DNA of 64,000 nt from contig NZ_JAGLBB010000003.1 in NCBI RefSeq assembly GCF_018260555.1, positions 1-64,000 on the forward strand, written 5' to 3'. How positions within the stretch are numbered: position 1 is the first letter of the stretch; each line of letters begins with the position of its first letter. The position numbers and the translations under genes are program-made. Under the pieces are notes generated by a model. The model was given only the letters and a program-made list of their open reading frames with translations. It was not told where the DNA came from and searched no databases. Source of the stretch: Deinococcus sp. Its GTDB lineage: Bacteria; Deinococcota; Deinococci; Deinococcales; Deinococcaceae. Positions 32,032-48,918 of the stretch are shown piece after piece.

Positions 32032-32454
32032 GTGCCGTTTTTCACGAGCAGAGGGACCGGATCAGGAAGAGCGGCCGCAGAAAGGGGAATCCTTATCGAA
32101 TACGCCAACTTCGTCATCATGCTCCTCGTTGCGCTTGGTATCGGCATCGTTGCCGTCATTGCCAGCGCCCTCCTCGGCCCCAAAAAGGGCAGCCGCGCCA
32201 AACTCATGGCCTACGAAAGCGGCAACGACCCCGAACGCGGCGGCGTCGGCACCGGCCAGCGGTTCCCGGTGCACTTTTACCTCGTGGCCATGCTGTTCAT
32301 CATCTTCGACATCGAAACCGCCTTCTTCTACCCACTGGCCGTCGCCTACCAGAACCTCATCCCGTTTGCCTTCTTCGAAGCCATGACCTTCGTGCTGTTG
32401 CTGCTCTTTGGGTACGTGTACGTGCTGAAAAAGAAGGTGCTGGAATGGGCGTAA
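32032..32454 (+). CDS. nuoA: NADH-quinone oxidoreductase subunit A
   Basis: NuoA is a small three-helix membrane subunit of complex I. Three membrane segments are visible (FVIMLLVALGIGIVAVIASA, FYLVAMLFIIFDIETAFFYP, FFEAMTFVLLLLFGYVYVL), with the conserved loop LMAYESGNDPERGGVGTGQR and the FDIE motif of TM2. The start is doubtful. The frame opens at GTG 32032, giving 140 residues, but the first 20 (PFFTSRGTGSGRAAAERG) do not resemble NuoA. The homologous part begins ILIEYANFVIM, preceded by AAAGGGG, yet the codon there is ATC with no ATG, GTG or TTG. It is the first gene of the complete nuo operon. Confidence 0.93.
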   Translation: MPFFTSRGTGSGRAAAERGILIEYANFVIMLLVALGIGIVAVIASALLGPKKGSRAKLMAYESGNDPERGGVGTGQRFPVHFYLVAMLFIIFDIETAFFYPLAVAYQNLIPFAFFEAMTFVLLLLFGYVYVLKKKVLEWA

Positions 32455-32472
32455 GAGCAGTTGATAGGAGAA

Positions 32473-32528
32473 AGTTGATGGTTGATAGAGAGTGTGCCTT
32501 TCTCCATCAACCATCAACCATCAACCAT
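32473..32528. repeat. ATCAACC repeats and hairpin in the nuoA-nuoB spacer
   Basis: AGTTGATGGTTGATAG faces CCATCAACCATCAACCATCA, a 7-bp direct repeat whose complement lies just upstream, so the spacer can fold into a hairpin ahead of the nuoB ribosome-binding site. Confidence 0.75.
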
Positions 32529-32551
32529 CTCCCCGCACAGGAGGTGCGCCC

Positions 32552-33088
32552 ATGCCGCTAAAGGAACTGTTCGAGAAGGACTGGCAGGAACTGGAGTCCG
32601 AGGGCGTGTTGTTCTCCAGCCTGGAGAAACTGGTCGCGTGGGGCCGCAGCAACAGCCTGTGGCCCGCCACCTTCGGCCTGGCCTGCTGCGCCATCGAGAT
32701 GATGAGCTCCACCGACGGCCGCAACGACCTGGCCCGCTTTGGCAGCGAGGTCTTCCGCGCCTCTCCCCGGCAGGCGGACGTGATGATCGTCGCCGGCCGC
32801 CTGAGCAGAAAGATGGCGCCCGTCATGCGCCGCGTGTACGACCAGATGCCGGACCCCAAATGGGTGATCAGCATGGGCGCGTGCGCCAGCAGTGGCGGCA
32901 TGTTCAACAACTACGCCATCGTGCAGAACGTGGACAGCGTGGTGCCCGTGGACATCTTCGTGCCCGGCTGCCCCCCGCGCCCGGAAGCGCTGATCTACGC
33001 CGTCATGCAGCTTCAGAAGAAGGTGCGCGGCGAGGCCTTCGACGGGCTGGGCCACCAGCTGCCCATGGTGGACGCATGGACCCGCTGA
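32552..33088 (+). CDS. nuoB: NADH-quinone oxidoreductase subunit B
   Basis: NuoB carries iron-sulfur cluster N2, the last electron carrier before quinone, in the peripheral arm next to the membrane. All four ligands are visible: the tandem Cys45-Cys46 (FGLACCAIEM), Cys111 (SMGACASSGGMFNNYA) and Cys140 (FVPGCPPRPEALIYA). At 178 residues the length is normal. ATG 32552 follows AGGAGGTG; upstream codons of the open frame are repeat sequence. The 3' end overlaps nuoC by 13 nt. Confidence 0.97.
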   Translation: MPLKELFEKDWQELESEGVLFSSLEKLVAWGRSNSLWPATFGLACCAIEMMSSTDGRNDLARFGSEVFRASPRQADVMIVAGRLSRKMAPVMRRVYDQMPDPKWVISMGACASSGGMFNNYAIVQNVDSVVPVDIFVPGCPPRPEALIYAVMQLQKKVRGEAFDGLGHQLPMVDAWTR

Positions 33089-33780
33089 ACCCCACGGGCA
33101 AACCCACGGGCCAGGGGGGCGCCGCGCAGTCCAGCGCCAGCCAACGGGTCGCCGCCCTCACGCCCACCGAGGCTGCACCCGCCCTGCCCAGCCGCGACGT
33201 GAGCCCCCTGATCCGCGAGCTGGGCCTCACGGAAGACGACGCCGCCGAACCCACCGCGCTGGTCAGCCCGGACGACCTGCTGCGCGTGGCCCAGGCCCTC
33301 AAGGAACGCGGGTTCATGCTGATGGACAGCGTGGGACTGGACTACAGCACCTACACGCAGCCCCGCCCCAAGCGCCTGGCAGTGCTGCACAACACCTACC
33401 ACCCCCACGACCACCGCAGGCTGTTCCTGCGCGTCTGGCTGGACGACGGCGAGCCCCTGACCAGCCTGTACCCCGTCTGGAAGGCCGCGAACTACCTGGA
33501 ACGCGAGGTGTACGACCTGATGGGCGTGCCCTTCACCGGCCACCCCGACCTGCGCAAGGTCCTCACGCCCGACGACCTTGAAGGCCACCCGCTGCGCAAG
33601 GACTTCCCGCTGGGCGAGACGCCCACCCTGTTCCGTGACGGCCGCTTCCTGGACCCCGCCGCCTTCCGCGCCGGACTGACCGGCCAGAGCAGCGGCCTGA
33701 CCGGCTACCGGGGCGAACTGAGACGCGGGCAGGGCAGCGACCGCACCCCACCCGTCATGCCGGAAGGAGGGCCGAAATGA
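33076..33780 (+). CDS. nuoC: NADH-quinone oxidoreductase subunit C
   Basis: NuoC is a 30-kDa-type peripheral-arm subunit that packs against NuoD near the quinone site. The 234-residue protein has a Pro/Ala/Gln-rich N-terminal extension of about 45 residues, then the family core. The signature is NYLEREVYDLMGVPFTGHPD followed by LRKVLTPDDLEGHPLRKDFP. The C-terminal 50 residues are Gly/Arg-rich and variable. The start ATG 33076 lies within the end of nuoB. The stop codon is embedded in AAATGAGG, where an ATG opens a frame across the repeat-filled spacer to nuoD. NuoC and NuoD are separate genes here, not fused as in E. coli. Confidence 0.96.
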   Translation: MDPLNPTGKPTGQGGAAQSSASQRVAALTPTEAAPALPSRDVSPLIRELGLTEDDAAEPTALVSPDDLLRVAQALKERGFMLMDSVGLDYSTYTQPRPKRLAVLHNTYHPHDHRRLFLRVWLDDGEPLTSLYPVWKAANYLEREVYDLMGVPFTGHPDLRKVLTPDDLEGHPLRKDFPLGETPTLFRDGRFLDPAAFRAGLTGQSSGLTGYRGELRRGQGSDRTPPVMPEGGPK

Positions 33781-34139
33781 GGTTGATGGTCGCCAGGAAC
33801 CAGTTGATGGAACAGGGGCAGTCTGCCCTTCTAAGTACGTTGAAGCTAACATTGCGAGATTCCGGGAAAGCGCCGGAACCTCTCCATTCACGCTCCAACG
33901 TACTTTCTTCTGCTACGCGCTCCGCGCGGTTTATCTACAAGATAAACGCAGTGTACTTAAGTACGTTGAAGCTAACATTGCGAGATTCCGGGAAAGCGCC
34001 GGAACCTCTCCATTCCCGCTCCAACGTACTTTCTTCTGCTACGCGCTCCGCGCGGTTTATCTACAAGATAAACGCAGTGTACTTAGCTTCCATCACCCAT
34101 TACCCATCAACCATCACCCGCACCGGAGGTGCGCCGTGA
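33777..34139 (+). other. open frame spanning the nuoC-nuoD spacer
   Basis: A 120-codon frame starts with an ATG overlapping the nuoC stop (ATGA) and ends with a TGA overlapping the nuoD start (GTGA). Its middle is two identical 42-residue blocks (STLKLTLRDSGKAPEPLHSR onward to FIYKINAVYL) encoded by the 126-bp repeat. Composition is unlike the neighbouring proteins and no family is recognised. It may be translated only to carry ribosomes across the spacer, or be open by chance because the unit length is divisible by three. Confidence 0.3.
33832..34083. repeat. 126-bp element in direct tandem (two copies)
   Basis: Units 33832-33957 and 33958-34083 differ at about one interior base (TTCACGCTCC against TTCCCGCTCC). 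Each has terminal inverted repeats (AAGTACGTTGAAGC against GCTCCAACGTACTT), a small hairpin TTCCGGGAAAGCGCCGGAA, the block TACGCGCTCCGCGCGG that parallels TACTCGCTCCGCTCGG of the dispersed family, and a TTTATC...GATAAA palindrome. From 34084 to 34128 short repeats (CCATCACCCATTACCCATCA) lead to the nuoD ribosome-binding site. Confidence 0.92.
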
Positions 34140-35347
34140 CCACCGCCCAACGCCCCGCCGCGCCCCCCGAAGGGCAGATGCACACGCAGATCATGAGCCT
34201 GAACGTCGGGCCGCAGCACCCCAGCACGCACGGTGTGCTGCGCCTCGTGGTGGACATGGACGGCGAGACCGTCGTGAAGGTCACGCCGCACATGGGCTAC
34301 CTGCACACCGGCTTCGAGAAGACCTTCGAGAACCGCACGTACCAGCAGGGCGTCACGTACGCTCCCCGTACCGACTACCTGCACTGCTTCGGGCATGAAC
34401 TCGCGTACGTGCTGAGCGTCGAGAAACTCCTCGGGGCCGACGTGCCCGAACGGGCCACCACCGTGCGCGTCATCCTGCACGAACTCGGGCGCATGCACAG
34501 CCACCTCGTGTTCGTCGGCACCGGCCTGCTCGACCTGGGCGCCCTGACACCGTTCTTCTACGCCTTCCGCGAGAAAGAAGCCCTGCAGGACCTGTTTGAA
34601 GCCGTGTGCGGCTACCGCATGAACCAGGGGTACTTCCGGGTGGGTGGCCTCAGCCGCGACATCCCCGACGACTGGCCCGCCCGCGTCGAGACATTCCTGG
34701 ACCAGATGGAACGCGGCGTCACCGAGTACACCACCCTGTTCGCGCAGAACCCCATCTTCATCGACCGCGCCAAGGGAGTCGGCGTGATTCCGCCCGACGT
34801 GGCCCTGGACCTGGGCCTGACCGGCCCGAACCTGCGCGCCAGCGGCGTTCCACTCGACCACCGCAAGGACAACCCCTACTGCGGGTACGAGAGTTACGAC
34901 TTCAACGTCATCACCAGCCCCGACGGGGACAGTCTGGCGCGCTTCAACATGCGCCTCCTGGAATTCGGCGAGAGCATCAAGATCGTCCGTCAGGGCCTCA
35001 GGCGCCTCAAGCCCGGCCCCGTCAAGGACCCCAACCGCAAGATCAGCCTCCCACCCCGCCACGAACTCGAAACGAGCATGGAAGCGGTCATTCACCACTT
35101 CAAACTCGTCACCGAGGGCTTTCACCCGCCGCTGGGCGAGGTGTACGTGCCGGTCGAGAGTGCGCGTGGCGAGGTCGGGTACTACATCGTCAGCGACGGC
35201 GGTTCCATGCCCTACCGCGTGAAGATCCGCGCGCCCAGCTTCGTGAACCTCCAGGCGCTCGAATACGCCTGCGTCGGCGCGCAGTTCGCGGACCTGATCA
35301 CCATCCTCGCAACCATCGACCCCGTACTGGGCGACGTGGACCGGTAA
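34136..35347 (+). CDS. nuoD: NADH-quinone oxidoreductase subunit D
   Basis: NuoD (49-kDa type) forms the quinone-binding cavity with NuoB. The 403-residue protein is close to the family length. Conserved stretches are MSLNVGPQHPSTHGVLRLVV, the quinone-site loop with PHMGYLHTGFEK, HELGRMHSHLVFVG and ESARGEVGYYIVSDGGSMPY. The family's C-terminal end (ILATIDPVLGDVDR) is intact. The GTG start follows CCGGAGGTGCGCC, the same initiation region as in nuoB. It follows the 126-bp tandem repeat, which separates it from nuoC by 355 nt. Confidence 0.97.
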   Translation: MTTAQRPAAPPEGQMHTQIMSLNVGPQHPSTHGVLRLVVDMDGETVVKVTPHMGYLHTGFEKTFENRTYQQGVTYAPRTDYLHCFGHELAYVLSVEKLLGADVPERATTVRVILHELGRMHSHLVFVGTGLLDLGALTPFFYAFREKEALQDLFEAVCGYRMNQGYFRVGGLSRDIPDDWPARVETFLDQMERGVTEYTTLFAQNPIFIDRAKGVGVIPPDVALDLGLTGPNLRASGVPLDHRKDNPYCGYESYDFNVITSPDGDSLARFNMRLLEFGESIKIVRQGLRRLKPGPVKDPNRKISLPPRHELETSMEAVIHHFKLVTEGFHPPLGEVYVPVESARGEVGYYIVSDGGSMPYRVKIRAPSFVNLQALEYACVGAQFADLITILATIDPVLGDVDR

Positions 35348-35359
35348 GGAGTCCTGACC

Positions 35360-37323
<1,964 letters not shown>

Positions 37324-37426
37324 TGGCGCGGATCAAGAGAGGACGGCTGAGGGAACGGCCGGGTTGTGGTGCGTGCTTCATCATTCATCACCCTTCATCC
37401 ATCACCGCCTGCCGGGAGGTGCGAAA
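37324..37426. other. nuoF-nuoG spacer with ATCACCC-type repeats
   Basis: After GGTTGTGGTGCGTGCTTC the spacer reads ATCATTCATCACCCTTCATC and CATCACCGCC, degenerate 6-7 nt repeats like those before nuoB, nuoD and nuoJ. The ribosome-binding region GGGAGGTGCG repeats that of nuoB and nuoD. Confidence 0.6.
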
Positions 37427-40767
<3,341 letters not shown>

Positions 40768-40857
40768 TGAGGGGCTGCGCGGTGCTGGAGCCGCAGTCTG
40801 CTTTTCACCCACTGCCCACTTTCCACTCCCCACTTCCCACTCACAAAGGAGCCACAC
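40768..40857. other. nuoH-nuoI spacer with CCCACT-type repeats
   Basis: CACCCACTGCCCACTTTCCA then CTCCCCACTTCCCACTCAC is a run of short C-rich repeats of 6-9 nt ending in AAAGGAG, the nuoI ribosome-binding site. Confidence 0.55.
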
Positions 40858-41409
40858 ATGGGCGTTCTTGAGATTGCCAAGGGCATGGGCGTCACGCTGG
40901 GGAAACTGTTCCAGAAGCCCGTGACCGTCAGTTACCCCGAACAACGCGCCACACTGCAACCCCGCTTCCGGGGGCGGCACGTCCTGACCCGGCACCCCGG
41001 CCAGCGCCCCGGCGAACTGGGCCTGGAAAAATGCATCGGCTGCTCGCTGTGCGCCGCCGCCTGCCCCGCCTACGCCATCTACGTGGAGGCCGCCGAGAAC
41101 GACCCGGCCAACCCCACCGCGCCCGGCGAACGCTACGCGAAGGTGTACGAGATCAACATGCTGCGCTGCATCTTCTGCGGCATGTGCGAGGAAGCCTGCC
41201 CGACCGGCGCGGTCGTCATGGGCAACGAGTTCGAGATGGCCGACTACCGCGCCGGTGACTTCGTGTACGCCAAGGAAGACATGCTCGTTGGCGTGACCGG
41301 AAGCCTCCCGCAGCGCCGCGAGGCCGCCCGGAGCGGGAAACCCGTGCGCCTGGGCTTCCAGCTTGAGGGGCCGCCCCGCGCGGAACTGGAAGGAGTGAAG
41401 TACCCGTGA
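40858..41409 (+). CDS. nuoI: NADH-quinone oxidoreductase subunit I
   Basis: NuoI (TYKY type) holds clusters N6a and N6b that pass electrons to NuoB. In the 183-residue protein the two ferredoxin motifs are complete: Cys59, Cys62, Cys65, Cys69 (KCIGCSLCAAACPAYAI) and Cys104, Cys107, Cys110, Cys114 (RCIFCGMCEEACPTGAVVM). The N-terminal amphipathic region MGVLEIAKGMGVTLGKLFQK matches the family. The ATG follows AAAGGAG with normal spacing. Confidence 0.97.
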   Translation: MGVLEIAKGMGVTLGKLFQKPVTVSYPEQRATLQPRFRGRHVLTRHPGQRPGELGLEKCIGCSLCAAACPAYAIYVEAAENDPANPTAPGERYAKVYEINMLRCIFCGMCEEACPTGAVVMGNEFEMADYRAGDFVYAKEDMLVGVTGSLPQRREAARSGKPVRLGFQLEGPPRAELEGVKYP

Positions 41410-41536
41410 CAAGGAAAGAACGTGAACAGTTGACGGTTGATGGTCGGTGGCAGGTGACCCGTGACTGCCGTGCGCCCCTGGTCTGTGGTCCAACACCCAT
41501 CACCCATCACCCAGCAACACCCCGCAGGGGCCGCCC
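41410..41536. other. nuoI-nuoJ spacer with ATCACCC repeats
   Basis: AGTTGACGGTTGATGGTCGG lies on the left and ACACCCATCACCCATCACCC on the right, the same facing arrangement of GTTGATGG and ATCACCC tracts as in the nuoA-nuoB spacer. Confidence 0.6.
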
Positions 41537-42148
41537 ATGATGCTGGCGTTCATCCTGCTGGGCGCGCTGGCGATCGTGGGCGGCGTGATCACGATTGCCG
41601 CCAGGAACGCGGTGCACGCGTCGCTGGGGCTGGTGGGCACGCTGCTGTGCGTGGCGGGCCTGTTCGCCACGCTGAACGCGTCGTTCCTGGCGGCCACGCA
41701 GGTGATCGTGTACGCGGGCGCGGTGATGGTGCTGTTCCTGTTCGTGATCATGCTCCTGAACGCCAACCAGCCGGTCACGTCGCGCGACCCGGTGCCGTAC
41801 GTGCGGGAACTCGCCGGGATCGGCGGGACACTCCTGGCGGGGGCGTTCGTGGTGCTGGCCTTCACCTATCAAGATCCCCGCCCGCTGGCCGAGGGGGCCG
41901 GGGCACTCCGGGGCGGGACGGCCCTGGTGATGGGGGAGACGTTGCTCACCCGCTTCCTGCTGCCCTTCGAGGCCGTCAGCATCCTGCTGCTCGTGGCGAT
42001 CGTGGGCGCCGTGGCGCTCGTGCAGCGCCCCGCAGCGCAGCCCGACGGCGTGCCGGATGAACTGGAAGAAGACGTGGGGGCGCCCCAGGAGCGGCGGCAG
42101 GTGCCGCGCCCGGCCGCCCTGAGCAGTGAAGGGGAGGTGCGTGCCTGA
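41537..42148 (+). CDS. nuoJ: NADH-quinone oxidoreductase subunit J
   Basis: NuoJ is a five-helix membrane subunit. The 203-residue protein shows the helices MMLAFILLGALAIVGGVITI and LVGTLLCVAGLFATLNASFL, then the conserved AATQVIVYAGAVMVLFLFVI (TM3, with its pi-bulge region), and two later spans. The last 40 residues are a hydrophilic tail (GVPDELEEDVGAPQERRQVP). Its stop overlaps the nuoK start by one base (TGATG). Confidence 0.95.
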   Translation: MMLAFILLGALAIVGGVITIAARNAVHASLGLVGTLLCVAGLFATLNASFLAATQVIVYAGAVMVLFLFVIMLLNANQPVTSRDPVPYVRELAGIGGTLLAGAFVVLAFTYQDPRPLAEGAGALRGGTALVMGETLLTRFLLPFEAVSILLLVAIVGAVALVQRPAAQPDGVPDELEEDVGAPQERRQVPRPAALSSEGEVRA

Positions 42149-42450
42149 TGGTTCCTACCACGTCGTATCTGGCCCTGTCGGGCGTCTTGTTCGCGCTGGG
42201 CATGGTGGGCGTCCTGACGCGGCGCACGGCGATCATGGTGTTCCTGTCCGTGGAACTCATGCTGAACGCCGCGAACCTCGCGCTGGTGGCGTTCGCGCGG
42301 TCGTGGGGCGACCCGACCGGTCAGACGGCCGTGTTCATCGTGATGACGCTGGCCGCCGCCGAGGTGGCGATCGGTCTGGCGATCATCGTCGCCATCTTCC
42401 GCAAGCGCGAGACCACCAACGTGGACGACCTCGCGGCGTTGAAAGGCTGA
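42148..42450 (+). CDS. nuoK: NADH-quinone oxidoreductase subunit K
   Basis: NuoK is the MrpC-like subunit with three helices and conserved membrane glutamates used in proton translocation. The 100-residue protein is of normal length. Visible are SVELMLNAANLALVAFAR (TM2 with Glu) and LAAAEVAIGLAIIVAIFRK (TM3 with Glu). It starts inside the nuoJ stop (TGATG), and nuoL starts at once after it. Confidence 0.97.
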   Translation: MVPTTSYLALSGVLFALGMVGVLTRRTAIMVFLSVELMLNAANLALVAFARSWGDPTGQTAVFIVMTLAAAEVAIGLAIIVAIFRKRETTNVDDLAALKG

Positions 42451-42456
42451 GTGGTC

Positions 42457-44372
<1,916 letters not shown>

Positions 44373-44376
<4 letters not shown>

Positions 44377-45815
44377 CCTTCACCGACTGGCTTCCCACCC
44401 TCATGATCTTCCTGCCCCTGGCGGGCAGTCTGCTGCTGCTGGTCACTCCGAAACGCTTCCGCGATGAGGTCGCGGGCTTCATGGCCGCCCTGACGCTCGG
44501 CGCGGGCCTCGCCATCTGGCGGGGCGGCGGCTCCGAACTGTTCCGCTGGGACTGGATTCCGCCGCTGGGCATCACGTACTCGGTGCAGCTGGGCGGCGTG
44601 AGCCTCGCGCTGGCGCTCGTCACGGCGCTGATGTCCTTCATCGCGATCCTGTACGCCGCGCGCCGCATTCCCAATCCGGGGCCGATGCTGTCGCTGATCC
44701 TGGCGATGGAAACGGGCCTGATCGGCATCTTCGCCGCGCAGGACCTGATGCTGTTCTACGTGTTCTTCGAGGACGCCCTGATCCCTGCGCTGCTGATGCT
44801 GGCCATCTACGGCAAGTCCGGGCGCATGGCGGCCCTCGTAAAATTCGCGGCTTACACGCTGTTCGGCAGTCTGCTGATGCTGGTCAGCATCATCGGCGTG
44901 CGCTACATCGGCGGCAGTCCCACCTTCGCCATGACCGACCTGAAACAGAACCTCGTGCAGGGCCCCGCCCAGACCTGGCTGTACCTGGGCTTCCTGGCCG
45001 CCATGGCCGTCAAGTTGCCGCTGTGGCCGCTACACGCGTGGCTGCCGGACTTTCACGAGCAGAACCACGACAGCGGCATTCCCGACGTGATGGGCACCCT
45101 GTACAAGGTCGGCGGCTACGGCCTGTTCACCTTCGCCATTCCGCTGTTCCCGGACGCCAGCCTGGAACTGCGCCCCATCCTGATGGGTCTCGCGGCGTTC
45201 ACGGCGCTGTACGCCGCGTGGATCGCCTTCGGCCAGACCGACTGGAAACGCCTGCTGGCCTACGCGGGCCTGAGCCACATGGGCTTCGTGGCGCTCGGCG
45301 TGTTTTCCCTGAACGAGACGGCCGTGATCGGCGCGATGTACCTGCTGGCCTTCCAGAACCTGTACACCGGCGCGCTGTTCCTGTCGGTCGGCATGCTTCA
45401 GGAACGCACCGGCAGCCTCGATACCCGCGTGGGCGGCGTGATGACCCAGGCGGGCGCGCTGGGCGGCCTGACCATGGCCCTGTGGTTCGCCAGTATCGCC
45501 GTGCCGGGCATGGCCGGTTTCATCGGGGAATTCAGCATCCTGCTCGGCGCGTACCAGGTGTTCCCCTGGCTGGCGTTCATCGCCGGCATCACCACCATCG
45601 CCGCCGCCGCGTACGCCCTGAGCGCCTTCCAGACGACCTTCTGGCAGGCCCGGCCCGCCGGGGGGCTGCGCGTGCCGGATCTGGTGCACACCGAGTGGCT
45701 GATCCTGGGCCTGCCGCTGGCCGTGGCCGTGCTGTTCGGCGTGTACTCCGCGCCCGCCCTGAACCTCATGCAGCCCGCCGTGCGCGCCGTCCTGACCGCC
45801 CTGGGAGGCAACTGA
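44373..45815 (+). CDS. nuoM: NADH-quinone oxidoreductase subunit M
   Basis: NuoM is the second antiporter-like proton-pumping subunit. The 480-residue protein has about 14 membrane spans and the family signature LMLFYVFFEDALIPALLMLA (TM5 Glu), AVKLPLWPLHAWLPDFHEQN (conserved Lys) and LLAYAGLSHMGFVALGVFS. ATG 44373 overlaps the nuoL stop; the longer frame only reflects open sequence inside nuoL. The nuoN start follows the stop by 1 nt. Confidence 0.96.
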
Positions 45816-45816
45816 C

Positions 45817-47265
<1,449 letters not shown>

Positions 47266-47346
47266 GGGGACAGTAGGCAGCGGGGAGTGGGCCGGGCACT
47301 GCCGTTCGCCCCGCTTCCGGAACCCGGAGAGATTCACCCATGAAAA

Positions 47347-47378
47347 TGGCCCGCCTCTGCGTCGCAGACAGCGGGCCA
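47347..47378 (-). terminator. terminator between nuoN and the GGDEF gene
   Basis: TGGCCCGC pairs with GCGGGCCA and an inner stem TCTGCG/CGCAGA extends it. On the minus strand a run of four T follows directly, so it should terminate the GGDEF gene. It may also stop nuo transcripts coming from the other side. Confidence 0.75.
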
Positions 47379-47397
47379 CTTCCCATTGCCTGTCCGT

Positions 47398-48918
47398 TCA
47401 GCCGCGCTGTTCGCGCTCGTACTTGGCCCGGTAGCGGCTGCGGCTGGCCGCCTCGACCAGATCGGCGGGCGTCTGCATGTCGGGGCCGGTGCGGGCCGCG
47501 CCGATGCTGACACGGAGCGGCACGTCATGGTACCTGAGTTCCTGCACGGCGTCCTCGATGCGCTGCGTGGTGGCGGTCATGTCCTGCACGCTGGCACCTT
47601 CAAGCAGCACCGCGAATTCGTCGGGACCCCAGCGGAACAGCAGGTCGCTGCGGCGCTTGTGTTGCAGGATGCGCCCCGAGAGGTCACTGAGCAGTTCGTC
47701 GCCCGCGTGCAGGCCGTAGACTTCGTTGACCTTGCGTAAACCGCTCAGGTCCACCAGCAGCAGGCCCAGCGGGCGGGCAGCGCGGGCGGCCCAGCGCCCT
47801 TCGAGCGCGCGGGTGAAGGCCACGCGGTTGCCAAAGCCCGTCAGGGGGTCGCGCATGCTGAGGTTGCGCAGGTTCCACCAGCGTTCCAGGGCCACCAGGG
47901 CCGTGCCCAGGATCGCGGCGAGCGAGAGGGTCACGCCGGGCAGCAGGATGTTGTCCACCCACAGGCGAGCGGCGAGGGCCAGCATCAGCAGGGCCAGCGC
48001 GAACCCCCACACGCCGCGCGCCAGGACGGCACTGACGGCGGCCGTGACGGCCAGCAGCGCGGTCAGCCACGTGGGCAGGCGCGTGAAGGGTGGGCTCAGG
48101 AGGCTGGACACGGCGCGGGCCTGCATGACGACCCCCGGCACGACCTGCCCGGTCACGTCGCGCAGGATGACGTTGCTGGTGCCGCTGGCGGTCAGGCCGA
48201 TCAGGACGATCTTGCCCTGAATGTCGCCGTAGCGGACGTTGCCGTTCACAACGTCCCGGAACGGAATGACGGGCAGGCGGTCCTGGCTGGGGGCGCTGTA
48301 ACGCAGCAGTTGCGCCTGGGTGTCCAGCGGCACGTTGCGTCCGGCGGCGACAGCCAGTTGCTGCGCGAAACTGGGGTGCAGCGCGGCGCTGGCCTGCGCG
48401 GCGGTGCTGTCCGTGACCGGGCGGGCGTTCCCCTTCCCCTCCGGCAGGCCCGGGTACCCGGTCTGGAAGGTGCGGACCACGCCGTCCGGGCTGACGTTCA
48501 GGGCGCTGACGCCGGTGGGGGAGAGCCAGTCGGGGCTGGCCAACTGGCGGCTCTCGCCGGGGGCGGTGGCCAGCACCACGTTCGGCCGGCTGAACGCGTC
48601 GGCGAGGCGGCTGTCGTTCCGGGCAGGGTCGCTGAACAGCACATCGATGCCGATGGCGGTCGCGCCCGCCTGCTCCAGCGTTCCGAGGGCCTGCGCGTAC
48701 AGCTCGCGGGGCCAGTCGCCGATGCGGCCGTAGTCGCGCAGCGAGGCGTCATCGATGCCGACCAACACGACCCGCTGCTCTGGAGCTCCGGGCAGGGCGC
48801 GGTTCAGGGCGTCCCACAGGCGGACGTTGTCCGGCAGGATGAAGGTCAGCAGCAGCGCCAGGATCGCCGCCACCGGGACGGTGTACAGCGCCAGCGAGCG
48901 GTCAGGGGATCTCAACAT
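47398..48918 (-). CDS. membrane CHASE2-GGDEF protein with degenerate GPDEF site
   Basis: This 506-residue protein has an N-terminal membrane anchor (YTVPVAAILALLLTFILP), a CHASE2 extracytoplasmic sensor domain (about 40-270, VVLVGIDDASLRDYGRIGDW and IGIDVLFSDPARNDSRLADA), three membrane helices (about 275-340) and a C-terminal GGDEF domain (about 355-500). The active-site loop reads GPDEF (431-435) instead of GGDEF; an RxxD inhibitory-site motif (422-425) is five residues upstream. Diguanylate cyclase activity is therefore uncertain. Its start overlaps the end of the FecR-type gene by 17 nt, so the two are coupled. FecR-CHASE2 neighbours occur in other bacteria, suggesting a periplasmic sensing pair. 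Confidence 0.88.
   Translation of the reverse strand: MLRSPDRSLALYTVPVAAILALLLTFILPDNVRLWDALNRALPGAPEQRVVLVGIDDASLRDYGRIGDWPRELYAQALGTLEQAGATAIGIDVLFSDPARNDSRLADAFSRPNVVLATAPGESRQLASPDWLSPTGVSALNVSPDGVVRTFQTGYPGLPEGKGNARPVTDSTAAQASAALHPSFAQQLAVAAGRNVPLDTQAQLLRYSAPSQDRLPVIPFRDVVNGNVRYGDIQGKIVLIGLTASGTSNVILRDVTGQVVPGVVMQARAVSSLLSPPFTRLPTWLTALLAVTAAVSAVLARGVWGFALALLMLALAARLWVDNILLPGVTLSLAAILGTALVALERWWNLRNLSMRDPLTGFGNRVAFTRALEGRWAARAARPLGLLLVDLSGLRKVNEVYGLHAGDELLSDLSGRILQHKRRSDLLFRWGPDEFAVLLEGASVQDMTATTQRIEDAVQELRYHDVPLRVSIGAARTGPDMQTPADLVEAASRSRYRAKYEREQRG

Noticed and set aside
33832..34083. possible insertion sequence
   Set aside because: The unit is only 126 bp with no transposase. It has inverted ends but is better described as a MITE-like or palindromic element.
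34136..35347. hydrogenase large subunit instead of NuoD
   Set aside because: NuoD and hydrogenase are related, but the nickel-binding CxxC pairs are absent and the operon order is that of complex I.
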